Shown here piece after piece: positions 12,881 through 63,346 of a stretch of 64,000 nt of DNA (position 1 is the stretch's first letter; every line of letters starts with the position of its first letter). The stretch covers positions 33,600,785 through 33,664,784 of the forward strand of contig NC_053116.1 of assembly GCF_010015445.1 (NCBI RefSeq), in the 5' to 3' direction. A program made the translations under genes and the position numbers. The DNA comes from Perca fluviatilis (taxonomy: Eukaryota > Chordata > Actinopteri > Perciformes > Percidae). The notes beneath the pieces were generated by a model. It made no database searches. It saw only the letters and a program-made list of their open reading frames with translations, and was not told the origin of the DNA.

Positions 12881-13551
12881 ATAAGAGATGTAACTGGTAA
12901 CCAAGTCTGCTCTAGAAGTCACTGTGACAGACAAAGAGACACATTTCTTGAGTGTACTTCAATTCATGTCTTTTATAAATGTTGTTTTGGCTTTGACTTG
13001 TACCTTTTATTTGCATTTTGGAAGAGGTAAATACATGAAACCACAGTTTTGTAAAACAACTTGCGATTTTGATTACCATTCACTAAGGTAATAACAACGG
13101 TTTTCTGGTCCCCAGCCATTTCACAGCAAAAATGTTACTCTTTCAAAGGACAAAGCAGCCTCTTACCTTGTGTTAAAATCCTTATTGTCTTAACCTAAGC
13201 TTGAGATATACCTCTTCTCAATGCATTCTAATTTGCAGACACCCTCTGGAACAAGTTTCAGGATCTTGACAACATTACCATGAAAATAACTGATATGGAT
13301 TCCACATGAAAACCCCTAGTAGCCTTTTTAACTTGTACTTAGGCCTAAATAAGACTTAAACTCAACATCCAAGGGCTTAACATGAATACATGGCCTACGC
13401 TCCATTTTTTCCAGAGACTTATCAAAGAAAGCCCAGTGACCTGGAGACAGTTGCCAGCCTTTATATCCGCTCAGTGAATCACTTCTGAGGATTTGTTGTA
13501 CAGCAGAAAACATGGATTGACTTTAAAGGGCTCTGTGTACAGTCTACTTAC

Positions 13552-13615
13552 CGCAGACGAGCATTACCAGAGACGCTTGCATCTCCAAGCACACCTCAAC
13601 CCGGCTGCAGGCAAC
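13552..13615 (-). CDS. Candidate start exon of an unidentified gene
   Basis: On the minus strand an ATG (13582-13580) opens MQASLVMLVC and one extra base, then a good donor gtaagt. The peptide looks like the beginning of a signal sequence. Upstream, ccacag gives a possible acceptor at 13616-13617. Downstream exons are not recognised, so the protein is unknown. A chance match is possible. Confidence 0.35.
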
Positions 13616-14046
13616 CTGTGGCATGCAACGGTTTGTGATGAACAGTAATATACCACAGATATAGGCTACATTCAACAGGCACCGACATTTTTTTTATGAA
13701 AATGAAATATATGAAATATATATAGCTATATCCCTGCAGAAGAACGCACACTTTGCGTGAAGTTTGGCTTTTATTTTTTCCAACTTTTTTGGGGTTTTCT
13801 GAATCCACTATCAGTTTTCCACCATTTGGAAATGTATACGGACCACTGTTCTGGTCAGTTCCTCTGTGCTGTTTAATTTGAAAAAAAAAAAACATCACTA
13901 GCATACTCTCAGTCAGGTGGGACTACGTAGCCTAAAGCAAAAAAAAATGTTTTCAGCGGTCCAATGTGTTAATATATAGGCAATATTTGGTTGTCTTTAA
14001 ACTTTAAAAGATAGTAGGCTAAGCTAAACAAAAAGACGACACTCAC

Positions 14047-14300
14047 CGTGCTGTTTCAGTCTGTGTTGTGTACGACTACCGTCTCCCTCTCGGTCCACTT
14101 GCTGCGGAGTTGCCCGGACGGATGCGAGGCTGAGCGGCGATGAGAAGTCCTCAACTCCTGCGGCTCTCCGCTGGAAACCCCGTGCTGGATTCCCGGAACG
14201 GAGCAGAGCAGAGCCGCGGGGGGAGGGCGCGAGCCGCGGGGTGGGGGAGGGAGGGCGCGAGCCGCGGGGGAGACAGGCCCTCCTGCTGACTGGATGGTCG
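14047..14300 (-). promoter_or_regulatory. CpG-rich island with possible first exon
   Basis: GC-rich and CpG-dense compared with all surrounding sequence, with gagccgcgggg motifs repeated three times (14213-14270). A consensus donor gtgagt is at 14046-14041 on the minus strand. This fits a promoter and untranslated first exon reading leftward to 13615. The transcription start is unknown. Confidence 0.5.
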
Positions 14301-15112
14301 CGTGTAGAGTCCACGGGTGGGCGGAAGTTAGGGGTAAAAATAAAGATAATAGGCCAACCTTTTTAATGGTCCTACACAGTTTGGTTTTTGTTGAATTTCT
14401 TGTAGTTCCATGTGGCACAACAAAAGTTTTAACTTGACCACAGTTTTTTTTTTTTTTTTTAAATAAGCCCTTAAAAAAAATTGTTGAGACATGTCCATTT
14501 ACAGCAAAAATGCACTTCCATCAATCTGCCTAGATTTGCCTCCATTAAAGTAAAATGAAGACATTTATTTAATAACACATCTTTTTATGTGCATGGTAGG
14601 CTAATGTGTAAAACCCAATGAACACAATAGCATAACCATGCAAAAGATTATGTAATATTCTTTTGTGAAACAAGCTATGTTTATGCAAAAGTGATGAAAT
14701 GTCACTCTAAACATATACTAAGGTAACAAATGCTGATTGGTTACTCAGGTGTTATTCACATGCAGGTGCTTATTGCCTATTGTTAGCCACCCTGTTGTGT
14801 TCAAATCAAGTTGTTAAACAGCATGTTGTTGTCAGAAAGTTCAATAACAAGACCAAAATCCACAAGAACTAAAGGTCAAATAACAAAAAGTCATATAGGC
14901 CTACTATGCAGTGCAATCTTTGTAGAACTACAGATCGGACTTGTTCTCCTGTGTTTCGGTGGAACTGCTTATAACAGCTCTTTGGGTAATTGATCCTTTT
15001 TTAGTGGATTTCTACAAACCAACGCTGATTTCTGTTGAAACACAAAACACTGACTGCTTCCCATACACTTCAATGTGGAAGTTGCACCACTCCCAGTGAC
15101 GTGGTTAATGTT

Positions 15113-15476
15113 AGGGCTGCACGATATGAGGAAAATATGCGATACGCGATAACGTTGTTGAATATTGCGATAGCGATATTACTTGCAATAAATTAACAGA
15201 TATTAATATAATTAATTAACTGTTGCTTTCAGTATTCTTTTAAAATGCAACAATTTGCTTGCTGAATTTAAAACAAATAACAATTTCTAACATTCTTTTA
15301 TTGAACAAGTTGAACATTGAATTGACAATGAAAGTGCAGTTTTCTACTGACACTTTCTTTAAACTAACACAAAAAAATCCCGCAGTGTCTATCACAACCT
15401 TTCGCGATATGTATGTATATTGCGCCAGTTGATATTGCGATGACGATTAAAAAAAAACGATATATTGTGCAGCCCT
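15113..15476. mobile_element. hAT-type MITE
   Basis: Ends agggctgcacgatatgagg and cgatatattgtgcagccct are inverted; repeated gcgat motifs inside. A very common fish MITE type. Confidence 0.75.
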
Positions 15477-16139
15477 AGTTAATATCCAAAACTTTTTATT
15501 TGGCTTTGTTGAATTATTATTTAAAATAAACTGATAGCTTACAGGCATGTCTATAACACTATAAGCTTATTACTGGTGGCATTTACTGGTGTAATATTTT
15601 ACAGTGAGACAGCACAAAGACGTACAAAGTCTATGTCGCATGATAAAGAGTGACAGTGTGCAAATAGATCTTGTTTACTAAAAGTGGCCAGAAACGAAGT
15701 TTTAGATTTTTCATTGGAGCAGCCGATTCCTCGAGCCATGTTTCCCTCAACAAAGCCAGCGCATGTTTTCCGAACAGCCCCGGGTGTGTGTCTCAGAGCA
15801 AGGAATGCGCGCTCCCTGCTGGACGGATTAGATTCCCTTTTGATTGCAACCAATGAGCGAGCCGTGGACGCGCACAGATATCACAGATCCCCGTGGCTGA
15901 TGTCTCAAAACATCAGCCTCATCCAACAGGTGCTCGGGACGATCTCCATTAGGACGTCCGGCCATGCAATGAAAAACAGGGAAAAAAAAAAGACCTGCAT
16001 GTAGCTTTGATCTGATCAAGAGGATGAATCTTCTGCAGGCTTTTGACTAAACATATACTACAAAAGGGCATACTTTTGGGTTCAACATTGGGCGACAAAT
16101 ACGGCTAAAAAATTGTCAAAATCTTTCGACAAAGGCGAC

Positions 16140-16640
16140 AAAAACGTAGATAAAAGCGGCAAATATGTCGTAAAACGTACAGTTTAAAGTGTTACACAGG
16201 TTGCACTTCTCAAAAGCCAAAATTAGCAAGAATATTTCCGAACATAGACCCATTATGCGATAGATGTAAACAGACTCCAGCTATACTTCCTATCATATGT
16301 TCTGGTCTTGTCCGAAACTTAACATCTCACCTTCTCACTTGGTTGCTGTTTTTGGGTGGTATTCTGATACAACGGGATCTGTTCCCCCTGTTCATCTACA
16401 GAGGGGCATTGCCTTTTTTTCCTCCTTATTAGCTAGACGCTTGATTTTATTTAAATGCTTCGCTGCTACTCCTCCATCACACCACCACTGGATTAGGGAC
16501 ATTATGTTAAACTGGAAACAAATCAGATGTAGGCTACCCTCAACGGTTCCATCAACAGATTCTACAAAACCTGGGACCCTCTGATGGGGTTGTACCCACC
16601 CCGATATATTACGCCTATATGCATATACAATACAATCTAT
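16140..16640 (+). pseudogene. L1-like LINE ORF2 C-terminal fragment
   Basis: Contains MFWSCPKL, ARRLILFK, PPSHHHWIRDIMLN in one frame with shifts before and after, all matching the tail of fish L1-type ORF2 proteins. Broken and truncated. Confidence 0.7.
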
Positions 16641-17009
16641 CACATTTTACAAGTGTATTTACTCATAGGCCTATCAGTTCTTTCTTTGGGTTCAGCATGT
16701 CTGCTGTGTACAGGTGGTGTGTTCTCCAGAACAAAGGCTGCTGTAAATCTCTGTCATATTACACATTCCCTGTGCAGCTAGAGGACAGCCTCTCTTTGTT
16801 AGAGCTCCCGATCCAGTGCCAGAACCCAAAAGAACAGAGATCTTCAACTGTGGGTCCGGGGACTCCCTAGGGTGTCCTCAGAGTCAGTCATTTTTGAAAG
16901 TTTTTTAAATAGCCATCCACAGATACAGTCTATCCTAAGGATTCACTGTGCCACATCTATGTTTTAAAATGAAACTTGATTCATTTTAAAACATAGGGGG
17001 GGGGGCTTT

Positions 17010-17165
17010 TCCCTTTATTAAGTAGTGACAGTGGATAGACATGAAAGGGGGAGAGATATGGGGGATGACACGCAGCAAAGGGCAGCAGGTCGGACTCGAA
17101 ACCTGGCCGCTGCAGGACTCAGCCAACATGGGGCCAACGCTCCCACTGGGTGAGCTATGCAACTT
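17010..17165 (-). mobile_element. tRNA-derived SINE
   Basis: Minus strand: tagctcacccagtgggagc, then ggtttcgagtccgacctgct and gccctttgctgc. Family as at 27690. Confidence 0.65.
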
Positions 17166-17280
17166 CATTTTATACAATATATGTAGTAGGGGGTCCCTGC
17201 TCCATCTCTCTTTAATTAAGCTATCCTATAAAGCTTATAGGACCCTCAATAGAATATATTATAAGATACAGGCAGTGGCA

Positions 17281-17525
17281 GTGGTGGCCTAATGGTTAGA
17301 GATGCAAGCGTGTGCCTGGGAGGTTGTCGGTTCAATCCCCAGATCGACAGGATAAAATGAAAGGATGGGAAAGTGAAAAAGCAGTGCTTGTCTCTCTCTC
17401 ATTACCACCACTGAGGTGCCCTTGAGCAAGGCCCTTAACCTCCAACTGCTCCAGTGGAGCTGTGGCTGTACTGGGCAGCTTGCAGGTATGAATGTGGAAC
17501 TGTGTGAATGTGATTACGAAAGAGA
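17281..17525 (+). mobile_element. tRNA-derived SINE
   Basis: Has tggcctaatggttagagatg (box A-like), gtcggttcaatccccag (box B-like) and gcccttgagcaaggcccttaa, a common SINE body in fish. Confidence 0.8.
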
Positions 17526-17867
17526 GGCTGATTAAATGTGAGAGATTCATTAATTTTTTTTAATTAATACAGTAGTGAGTGAGCGTACTCTGATAACTAC
17601 AGTTATCATTAGCGTTATTAATTAATTAAATATCCATGTCAAAACGTCTGCTGTTACAGTAAAGGTTTATAGGCGGGAGTCTGAAACAGGTAGCGAGCAG
17701 AGACAGGGAGAATATACTGCCTTGCTAAGTATATGGCGCCCCCTTGTGATAATTCATTAAAAAAACACATTTGTGTTAAATGTGTTAAAAAAAGTTGTAA
17801 ATATTGCACACATGTCATCACACAGACAGGACACATAATGGAATGAATTTACATAAACTGTATCACA

Positions 17868-18412
17868 TTTATTCGTCTCCGTCATCACACCTCAGTATGA
17901 ATTCTGCTTATAAGAATACTTGTGTATGCATGTATATTTATTGAATCAAGAGTTTCTTTTGTAATAAAAAATAAGCATAATTTCATTTCAAAAGTCAAAC
18001 TTTTCCACATATTTCTTAATAGGAATGTCATCTTGTAAATACCATATTAATGTGGTCAAATTACAGCAAAGACACAAATTCTTAAAAGCACTTTTGGTCA
18101 AGACAACACATTTCTGATAACATATACTGATATATTTCTTCTGTTTATTATTCATGAAATCAATTATCATGGTCTATACAATGAATTTGAATAGCTTAAA
18201 GACATAAACACCATATAGGACAATGTTGGTGGTACAGTACATGGACAGAGGAAGGCATTTCTGTGATATAACACTTGACAGGTAATGTGTAAAACTTGAC
18301 ATGCCAGTGAAAGAATGGAGGTACCAAAGTTAGTTTTTTGTGTCACAGCATCAGTCATAACTCTGTTCTGGACTACAGCAGCAAACGGTAAACGGTGGAA
18401 CTGTTAACATCC
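17868..18412 (-). other. lamb2: Laminin beta 3' UTR with candidate poly(A) signals
   Basis: Sequence downstream of the stop. AATAAA occurs on the minus strand at 18144-18149, 17937-17942 and 17868-17873. Which one is used cannot be decided from sequence. Confidence 0.6.
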
Positions 18413-55459
<37,047 letters not shown>

Positions 55460-58120
55460 CTGCAAGTGGAGGGGTGCAGGGTAGAAACAAAGGAGAAAAT
55501 AATTATTCCACTCATTGTGTTACCAACTTTATATGTCAAGTTCTTGATGGTGTGGAAGTGCACACAGTAAGAACATCTCATCTTAACAAGCCTTTAAATT
55601 TAAAAACTAGAAAATGCATTTCCTGCAGAAAATGCGTGTGAACGCTGAATAGCTAAATTGCTAAAGATAAACTGGATTAATAGCTTAAATCTGTAAGAAG
55701 AAGTTGAAGTAGTAGTGAATAGTTGGAAAAGTGGGGATTGTTTTAATTGGTATGAATTTTATTGACAAGTTGAATAACACCACTAATGTAAAAAAGATAA
55801 TTAAAGATAATTAAAGTTTTTTTTTGAAAAGCTAATGATAAAGCTAAACTGGATTGCTGGTTAAAATGTGTAAGAAGAAGGTGAAGTTATAAGAAATATG
55901 GAAGTGATAATTGTTTGAATTAATATGTCTTTAAAAGTTGAATAATAGCCATATTGTATGAAAGTTGTAGGTGTTACAACAGTGGCACAGCAGTGGCAAG
56001 CGAACAACATACTGTCTGTAGTTGCAATTTGACTGTCTGGCGAAAAATGCTGCGTCATGCTTACTAATCAGTGGCCATGTTTGTAATCAGCTAACAACCT
56101 ATCACCTGTGTCAGACTGCAGCCATTAAGGGACACTGAGAGCGGCCTGTGAAAGAAAGGCTAAGAAAGCCTAAACTATAGGTGGCATAAATGAAATTACC
56201 TCATCTTCAGCGCAGAAAGTCCTTTGGGAACGTGTCGATATATAAAATGTATGTGGAAAAATAAAAAAAATTGGGCATATCAGCGATTCAAAAAAGTGGT
56301 TTGCTGTGCCTTTGCGTGGAACTGTCAAGGATGTTTAACATGGGCAGCGAATGGAGGAAGATTTCGAACTGTTGTCATTTGGAAGCTCACCGAGCAAAAT
56401 GTATAAGTCCTATTGCTTAAATGAGCACATTTGCTGAAAGTAAACAAGCATACCTACTGTTTTGATGTATATCTGTTGTATGACAAGGACAAATTGTGGG
56501 CGTGAGAGGGACTAAGATGATATTTTTAAGGCTCCGTGCTCTAGCGATGACATCACCCACTGTAAGTCATGCAATACACACCTATTATAAACTTCCTGAA
56601 AGGAACACTAAACTTAAACTAGAGGAAGTAGAAAGGAAGTATATAAGGTACTGTTTGTGCCATGACATCTCTATCTGTTCCCTCAGCATCTGCAGTATAA
56701 ACCAAAATCTTAGTCTTTCTCATACACCACAGCATGTCTGGCTACACAGAAGCATGGTGGATTATAAATAGTAAGATCATCGTGTTAACACTGCCTGACA
56801 TCCCAGAAAGTAATTGCCTTAATGAACTAAGAAGGAGCATATTATCTATAACTCTCCAAAACGTTCTTGTCCTGTTCCCTCCAACTCTCTCCCTCACCCG
56901 TGTAAACACTCTCTCTGCATCACTGACTCTGAATAACAGGCCTCATCAGGGATATGTGAGGGAGAGGCAGCAAGGGTAAGGGGGGCAGAGAAAGACAATG
57001 AGATAAATTATGGTGACACAAAAAATGAAAGATGGACAGAAAAACTATGTGGACAGACCAATTCAATACAAAAAAAATGAAGAGGCTCAGAACAGGGTTC
57101 AGCAGTCGTTCAGTCAGGATATTTACATCAAGCTTTAACCATTTACTGACACAGACTTTCACAGAAATTACAAAGCAACCACCAGGGCCTGTTTGAATGA
57201 ACATGAAACCATACTGAGAGAAATCTTCTAAACTTAGATACTATAGATCCAGCTGCAAGAGAAGACTGTGGAGCCTAAAATATGTTGGGAAACGGGCAGT
57301 GATGCAGCAGCAATAATGTATGCTGGAGAAATTGGCAAAAAATGTCTTTCCAGATGGACCGCCTAGTTTTAGAGAAAGGACGTGGTCATATGATTGGGCA
57401 GTGTATGGAACATGTGACAATAAAACAGCTTCTGTGCCCGCCTGAACAAACTCGAGGCTCCATAATCAGCAGAACACAGAGTTGTGTGATAGAGTGATAG
57501 GGGATGAGAGATGATGGGAGAGATATCGGAGGGACGTTCATCCTGTTGATTTACAGAAAACAACAGAGCAGCAACAGGTTGAGGCATGATGGGAAAGGCA
57601 CGGCCATTGTGAGTTGGAATCATAAGAATCCTTTGCATTAAAAAAAACTGCATATATTCATTAGACAGACGACTCTAATGGTGGGGAGCTCTTAAACACA
57701 CTTTGTGGTATGACTGTCATATTTGTAGTGTTACCAGAATATAATTGTGTGACTGTAATGACTGCCTTTCTAAAGGACACGTGGATGATTTCATTCCTGA
57801 TTTCAGAAATTTAAATACTAAAGGATTTGGAATGTGTCCATCGCTCACCTGGCTTACTATAAAAGGACAATAACAAGTGGTACAAAAAAGAACTTTGTCA
57901 CAAACGAATCAGATAACAGGATGCAAGAAACCTTTCAGGACAATTTACACTTGTCATTTAAAGTGTCTTGTATCCAGATCAAATCCAGATGAGATTATTT
58001 ATTTAAAGTTGCTGCAAGGGTAGTTTCAATCTTATGGGTGATAACAAAGTCTGTTTGAGGTCAGGCAGTGCATTGGCAGCTTTGGACTCATCCTATATAG
58101 AAAGAGTGGTGGATCCTTAA
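55460..58120. other. Upstream flank of exon A
   Basis: 2.7 kb of AT-rich sequence. No exon, promoter motif or known repeat was recognised with confidence. It may be the laminin first intron. Confidence 0.5.
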
Positions 58121-59031
58121 AGTGATGGTTCGGAGTAATTTCACCCTAGGGTCCTTTGCACCATGACCTCGAGCCAAACACCCCCCAGAAGCTTTTTTCA
58201 CCTGGGTCTAACATTGGGAGATTTAGCGTAGAGTAGCGTTAGCCGCTGAATAGCTTAGCGCAGAGGCTAATGGATCCGAAGTGTCTCTTAACATTACCCC
58301 ACTAATAATGCCCGAAATGATACCAAAGGTCTACACTAGTATATATAGGTTATGCACTCATAAAACGATGGATTGTAAAGTTTGTAAGTACACCAGAAGG
58401 TTGTGTAAATAACACTTGCCTGCTGGCTTCTGCTCTCTGCTGTTGTTGTTGCTGCTGTAAGACGAGTGCTTAGGGACATCTACAAATTACAACACCGAAA
58501 AGAGATGCAACAAAAATATTTTTTAATTTAACTTATTTTTTTAAAGTAAGTGCTGTAGTATAACTAGCAGGAGACAAGTAATAATTGAGGTAAGTTTGGA
58601 GACATTACCTTATTTAATCATTAAATTAATAAATATTTTTGTTGCATCTCTTTTCGATTGTATTTGTAGATGTCCCTAAGCACTCTTACTGCCCGGTAGT
58701 AACAGCAGCAGCAGCAGCAGAGAGCAGAAGCCAGCAGGCAAGTGTTATTTACATAAACTTCTGGTGTACTTACAAATTTTACAATCCATCGTTTTATGAG
58801 TGCATAACCTATTTGTACTACTGTAGACGTTTGGTATCATTTCGGGCATTATTAGTGGGGTAATGTGTTAGAGACACTTCAAAGATCCGTGCTAACGCTA
58901 TTCAGCTGATAACGCTACGCTACGCTAACGCTCCCAATGTTCGACCCAGGTGAAAAAAGCTTCTGGGGGGGTGTTTGGCTCGAGATCATGGTGCAAAGGA
59001 CCCTAGGGTGAAATTACTCCGAACCATCACT
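58121..59031. mobile_element. TTAA-flanked long inverted-repeat element, 911 bp
   Basis: Arms of about 400 nt begin agtgatggttcggagtaatt and end with its inverse. TTAA flanks at 58117-58120 and 59032-59035. The interior joins the arms with about 60 nt. No coding capacity. Confidence 0.85.
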
Positions 59032-59222
59032 TTAAAGTGGCAAGGTCACACTAAGAGCTGTCAGTTTTTCAGAAGGCTGTTTTTGATGATATGAACCTGT
59101 AGTGTGTAGGCCATGGTTCTAGTGGTTATCTTTTCGTCTTTTGAACACTGGTTTTAGAGAAAGACAGTTGGTAAACCCCCACAACACAAAAAGGGGAATC
59201 AAAAAGCTCCTCTAGCTCTTCT

Positions 59223-59224
<2 letters not shown>

Positions 59225-59294
<70 letters not shown>
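59225..59294 (+). repeat. (CA)n microsatellite
   Basis: About 35 dinucleotide units. Confidence 0.97.
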
Positions 59295-59296
<2 letters not shown>

Positions 59297-59339
59297 TCTA
59301 TGTGTGTATAAATGTTTTGGCTCTAGTTCAAGTAAAAGA

Positions 59340-59597
59340 TTTAACAGAGGCTGATTTTCCAGTTAAGGGGGTTTTGGCATCTGGTAAGGATGCCCCCTGG
59401 AACACCTCCCTAAGGATGTGTTCCAGGCACTAGGTGGAGGGTTTATACCTCCACCCTGGCCTGAGAACGCCTCGGGATCCCCAGTCGGAGCTGGTTAATT
59501 TGGCTCTGGAAAGAGAAGTTTGGGGTCCCCTGCTGGAGCTGCTGCCCAGGCGACCCGACCCCAGATAAGCGGACGGAGATGAATGGATGGATGGATG
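59340..59597 (+). mobile_element. LINE 3' end, RTE/Rex3-like
   Basis: Contains catctggtaaggatgccccc, gcctcgggatccccagtcgg and gtttggggtcccctgctgga, then a tail of ggat/atgg repeats. This is a familiar teleost LINE terminus; only the end is present. Confidence 0.65.
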
Positions 59598-59701
59598 ATT
59601 TTCTGATTTCCTGTGAGCCATTAACAATGCCTGGCTGACACTGTTCGCAATTCTACTGATATAACCTTCCAGAAAGTACACCACACAATCAGCCTGTAAT
59701 G

Positions 59702-59704
<3 letters not shown>

Positions 59705-59784
<80 letters not shown>
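59705..59784 (+). repeat. (CA)n microsatellite
   Basis: About 40 dinucleotide units. Confidence 0.97.
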
Positions 59785-59787
<3 letters not shown>

Positions 59788-59799
59788 TATAGGCAGGTG

Positions 59800-62700
59800 T
59801 GCACATGTACATAAATGGGTGAGAAGATAGAGCTGTGGACTGAAGCTAAAGATCAAACACACCCTAACCAAACAGAAAAACTCAAGGAGTGCTGCAATAC
59901 TGAAACTCGAGAATGTAATGTACAGATACAAGACTGTGCATGAAAGAGAATGAAATTAAAGAAAATGGCATGTCATGTTAAGGTAAATTGAAGAATGCAT
60001 TTCCTTAATGAACACATTTTTGGGGAAGTAGAAAAACTAAAAATGTGTGTCACTCTTAAAGCTGAAAATAACAACCAGTGGTCCCACCCCTCTACTCAAA
60101 CAACCACTTCAAGAATTCAGAACCATAGAAACTGATCTCACTTTACAGGTATGACATTGCACAAAGGGTTTTACTCACTGGTCAAAGATCCTGCCACAAT
60201 GAGGCACAATGCAATACATGGGAATCATCCTGTCATGAACAAAAACCAGGTTTGAACTTCACCTGTTGTAAATAGCAATGACAAACTCAGTCTTTGGAGA
60301 CCAGGAAGGTGCAAAATCAGCCGATTTGTAAAGAAAGTTTTTATTTCAGGCTGTTCTCATTCACTGGGCTGCCTGTAAAGATGAAGTCAGGTGATGTTGT
60401 ATACACAGTATTCAGTAGTCAGAATTTGTGGTGGATGAATGGGTCAAAATGAACATCCAAATTTTAACCATGATCTTAATCCTAAACTTAACCAAGTAGT
60501 TTTGTTGCCATAACAGGTTCTGCACTGCAGGGGCTTGCGCAGGTGCACTTATTGCTCATGTTGCTGGACATTTGTAGGATAACGCACAAAAAATAGTGCA
60601 GAACTTTTCGTAAGATATGATACCAACCATTGTATGAAGACACGTTTATTTTTTTACATCTTGTTACAAATAAATATGCACTTCAAGTTACTTGTTGTGT
60701 GCAAAAATGTGTGCCTCAAATATACTATGTTACTTATGATGGAGTATTAGAGTCACTGTTAAAAATTATCTAAAAATATTCAAACTTTTTCTAAATACTA
60801 TGACTTTTTTCAGAGTGAAAAAAGAGTTAATTACATTTCGAGTAGAATGAGAAACTGCCAGGGTAATAACTACTTTAAGGGGGAAATCATCAAATGTATT
60901 TGAATGAAAATGTCCATGTGTTGCATTTATCATATTTTTAAGCAGCATTTCACTTCAGCTCTCAATATTTGAGCTCCCCTGGCTGTTAATCATCACAGTT
61001 AATCACACTGAAGTCACCTTTTCAGAGAGAGTGATAGAAGTAACATCCAGATGTGTTGAGGCCTCCTCTCTCGACACTCTGTCTAGGCACGTACCCCTCA
61101 GTAGTCATAATTTACCCTCAGTTGTAATTAACAACTAAGGTTGTGTTTTGAAATAGACCACACATGCATGGAATGTTGCTACTATAATGTATGCCATTCT
61201 CTGAAGCTCTCCGACTAATGTCTTTCTCCAGTCTGTTATACTGTGCTGAAACAGGAAAGAATGGTGTTTGTGTTGATAATGACATGGCAAAGCCATCATC
61301 TGGGCACAAACTTACATGCCAAAGAGCCTAGTTTTTCAAAAGATGCTTCTGACATCTGAGCTATGACAGAAGGGTCCGTCCCCCTCTCTGTGTGGGCCGT
61401 AGGAAACATATCCTTCACTAGGTTTCCTCCTGTCCCGACAAGCATGGAGAATGACAGAATGTGTCTTTGCATGTGTGCATTGTATTACTTTAGTGGCGCA
61501 TGCAATAACATACTGATGTCATTATTTTCAGGATTTTGTTGGGTGTTTTTGCTTTTGTTAGTGCATTTCTATGTCATTTCATTGCTCTAAGTCCATGCAT
61601 ATATTGCATAGATGTGAGTGTTGCAATTAGAGTGTGTTTTGTAGTGTATTATTCAAGATGAGAACCTACAGATATTATTGCAGACATAACAATAGCACAA
61701 GGCTCATATAGCACCGGTGGGGAAAGGTTGCCTAAGTAACCAGTTGCCAGTTTCAGGCTGGTACAAATGACTCTTAAAAGTGCCATTCACAAAGGCTTTC
61801 CAAACTAGAATTACTTATAGGAAGTGTACTTTCGTTTATTGCAATCTTGTGAGTTTCATCACATTTCAAGGAGAAGAAAAACCAGCAAGAGAAAAAAAAC
61901 TACATTTCACAGCAGAAAAACAAAAACATTTTAAATGTGCCTGCTTTCTATGAGATGCAGGCAAAAACACTTTGAACTGAAACTCTGGTTCCAACTAAAG
62001 TGGCTAAGGATACCAGGGTAAAGCCAGAGTGGGAGCATATACAATACGCATACCCAAAGAGTTCTTTGACTACGTCCAAAAGAAAGCAAGGTTGAGATAC
62101 ACAAGTTTGTCTTGAAGTAAAGCAAGTTGTACAGATGTTGTTTGGCACCAGCTGGTTTACTAGTGTGTGATTAGAGTGTATAGCACGTGGCAATGTAACA
62201 TACACACACATGCACACAAAGCAGAGACACAGAGAGGGGAGGAATCACAGGTAAACATACCCTGGGGCATCTCCCTCCTGTATGAAGCACTATGGCAGGA
62301 ATGCAGAGAAAGAGAGGAAAATGTTATTCATTAAAGGAAACATTCCAGGTGTCAGTGTGGTGGACGCAAACACGCTCAAGTTCTGCACATATACACACAA
62401 ACAGTATGTAGGGTACAGGACCTGTGCATACCCTTCCTTTCTACTTCCAATCAATTGGCCTTCAAAGGGACATGTAGTACAAAACTCTTCCCAATCTTAA
62501 ATCTATGATGGATTAGTAATACAACATTTTTGTTGGAAGTGCAACAGCAGTGCAGGAGGAGGCAGGAATGTAAACAAAATATGTTGAGGGTTTTCACATC
62601 CATTAATCAGTGTTGATAACATGTGGCAAGCTGTGAGATCCAAGTTTGGTTCTGTTTCGTCTCCATCTTTGGTGATAAGTGTTTCAAATGTTTTGCAGAT

Positions 62701-62876
62701 GACATTCTTATTCGGACATCTGACATTCTTATAACATCACGCACTGTGACAGCTTTTATGAAATGCTGAATCACTATTACAGTATGTTATATCAATACAA
62801 AATAAAGAGGAACAGATATAAGTGTAAGTCATTATTACTTTCAACTCAAGTAATTCATTTAAACTATGACTTTAAC
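59800..62876. other. Unannotated 3-kb stretch
   Basis: AT-rich sequence with no open frame, splice-bounded exon or repeat I can support. Confidence 0.5.
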
Positions 62877-63338
62877 CTAGCCTGACAAGCCAGACCCATA
62901 TCAAGCAGTTGGGTCTGGGAACTCACCATTGTCGAGGCTCAATCCGAGGGGCGGGATAAACGGTTGTCTTTCAAATTCTCTCTGCACGTAATAGGATAGG
63001 GCTACAACCAGGCAGAGTAACGAAGAAGGTAGCGAAGCTAGTTGATAGATTAAACTTTTGCCGTATCCGGTCGGCAAAACTCAGAACAAATCTTCCTTTT
63101 TTAAGAATGATTTCAGTGCTGTTATTTTCTAAAAGAAAAGCTTAACCCTGCAAGTCTTCCAGAAGACCGCTGTTCCCAGCAGCAGCAGCCATAAACCCGC
63201 CCACCGACTCTATACACGATGTGATTGGCCTGACTAAAGTTTGGTTTTTCCAGCTCGCAAGTCAACGGAGAGTGCCTAGACCCCCCTGGCTGCAAATTAA
63301 ATTTGCTGCCGCTAGGGTGCGTCTAGATTTCTAGGCTA
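62877..63338. mobile_element. MITE with near-perfect octamer duplication
   Basis: Left end tagcctgacaagccagaccc, right end gatttctaggcta. Flanks actttaac (62869-62876) and acttttac (63339-63346) differ at one base, suggesting hAT-type mobilisation. Confidence 0.65.
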
Positions 63339-63346
63339 ACTTTTAC

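Noticed and set aside
14024..14418. Minus-strand frames of 96 and 120 codons over the CpG island
   Set aside because: GC-rich sequence gives long frames by chance; proline/serine-rich with no domain, and they run through the consensus donor.
62261..62277. 17-nt mini-exon with ATG and donor gtatgt whose phase fits laminin exon A
   Set aside because: Would give MPQ with no hydrophobic signal sequence; short motif likely by chance.
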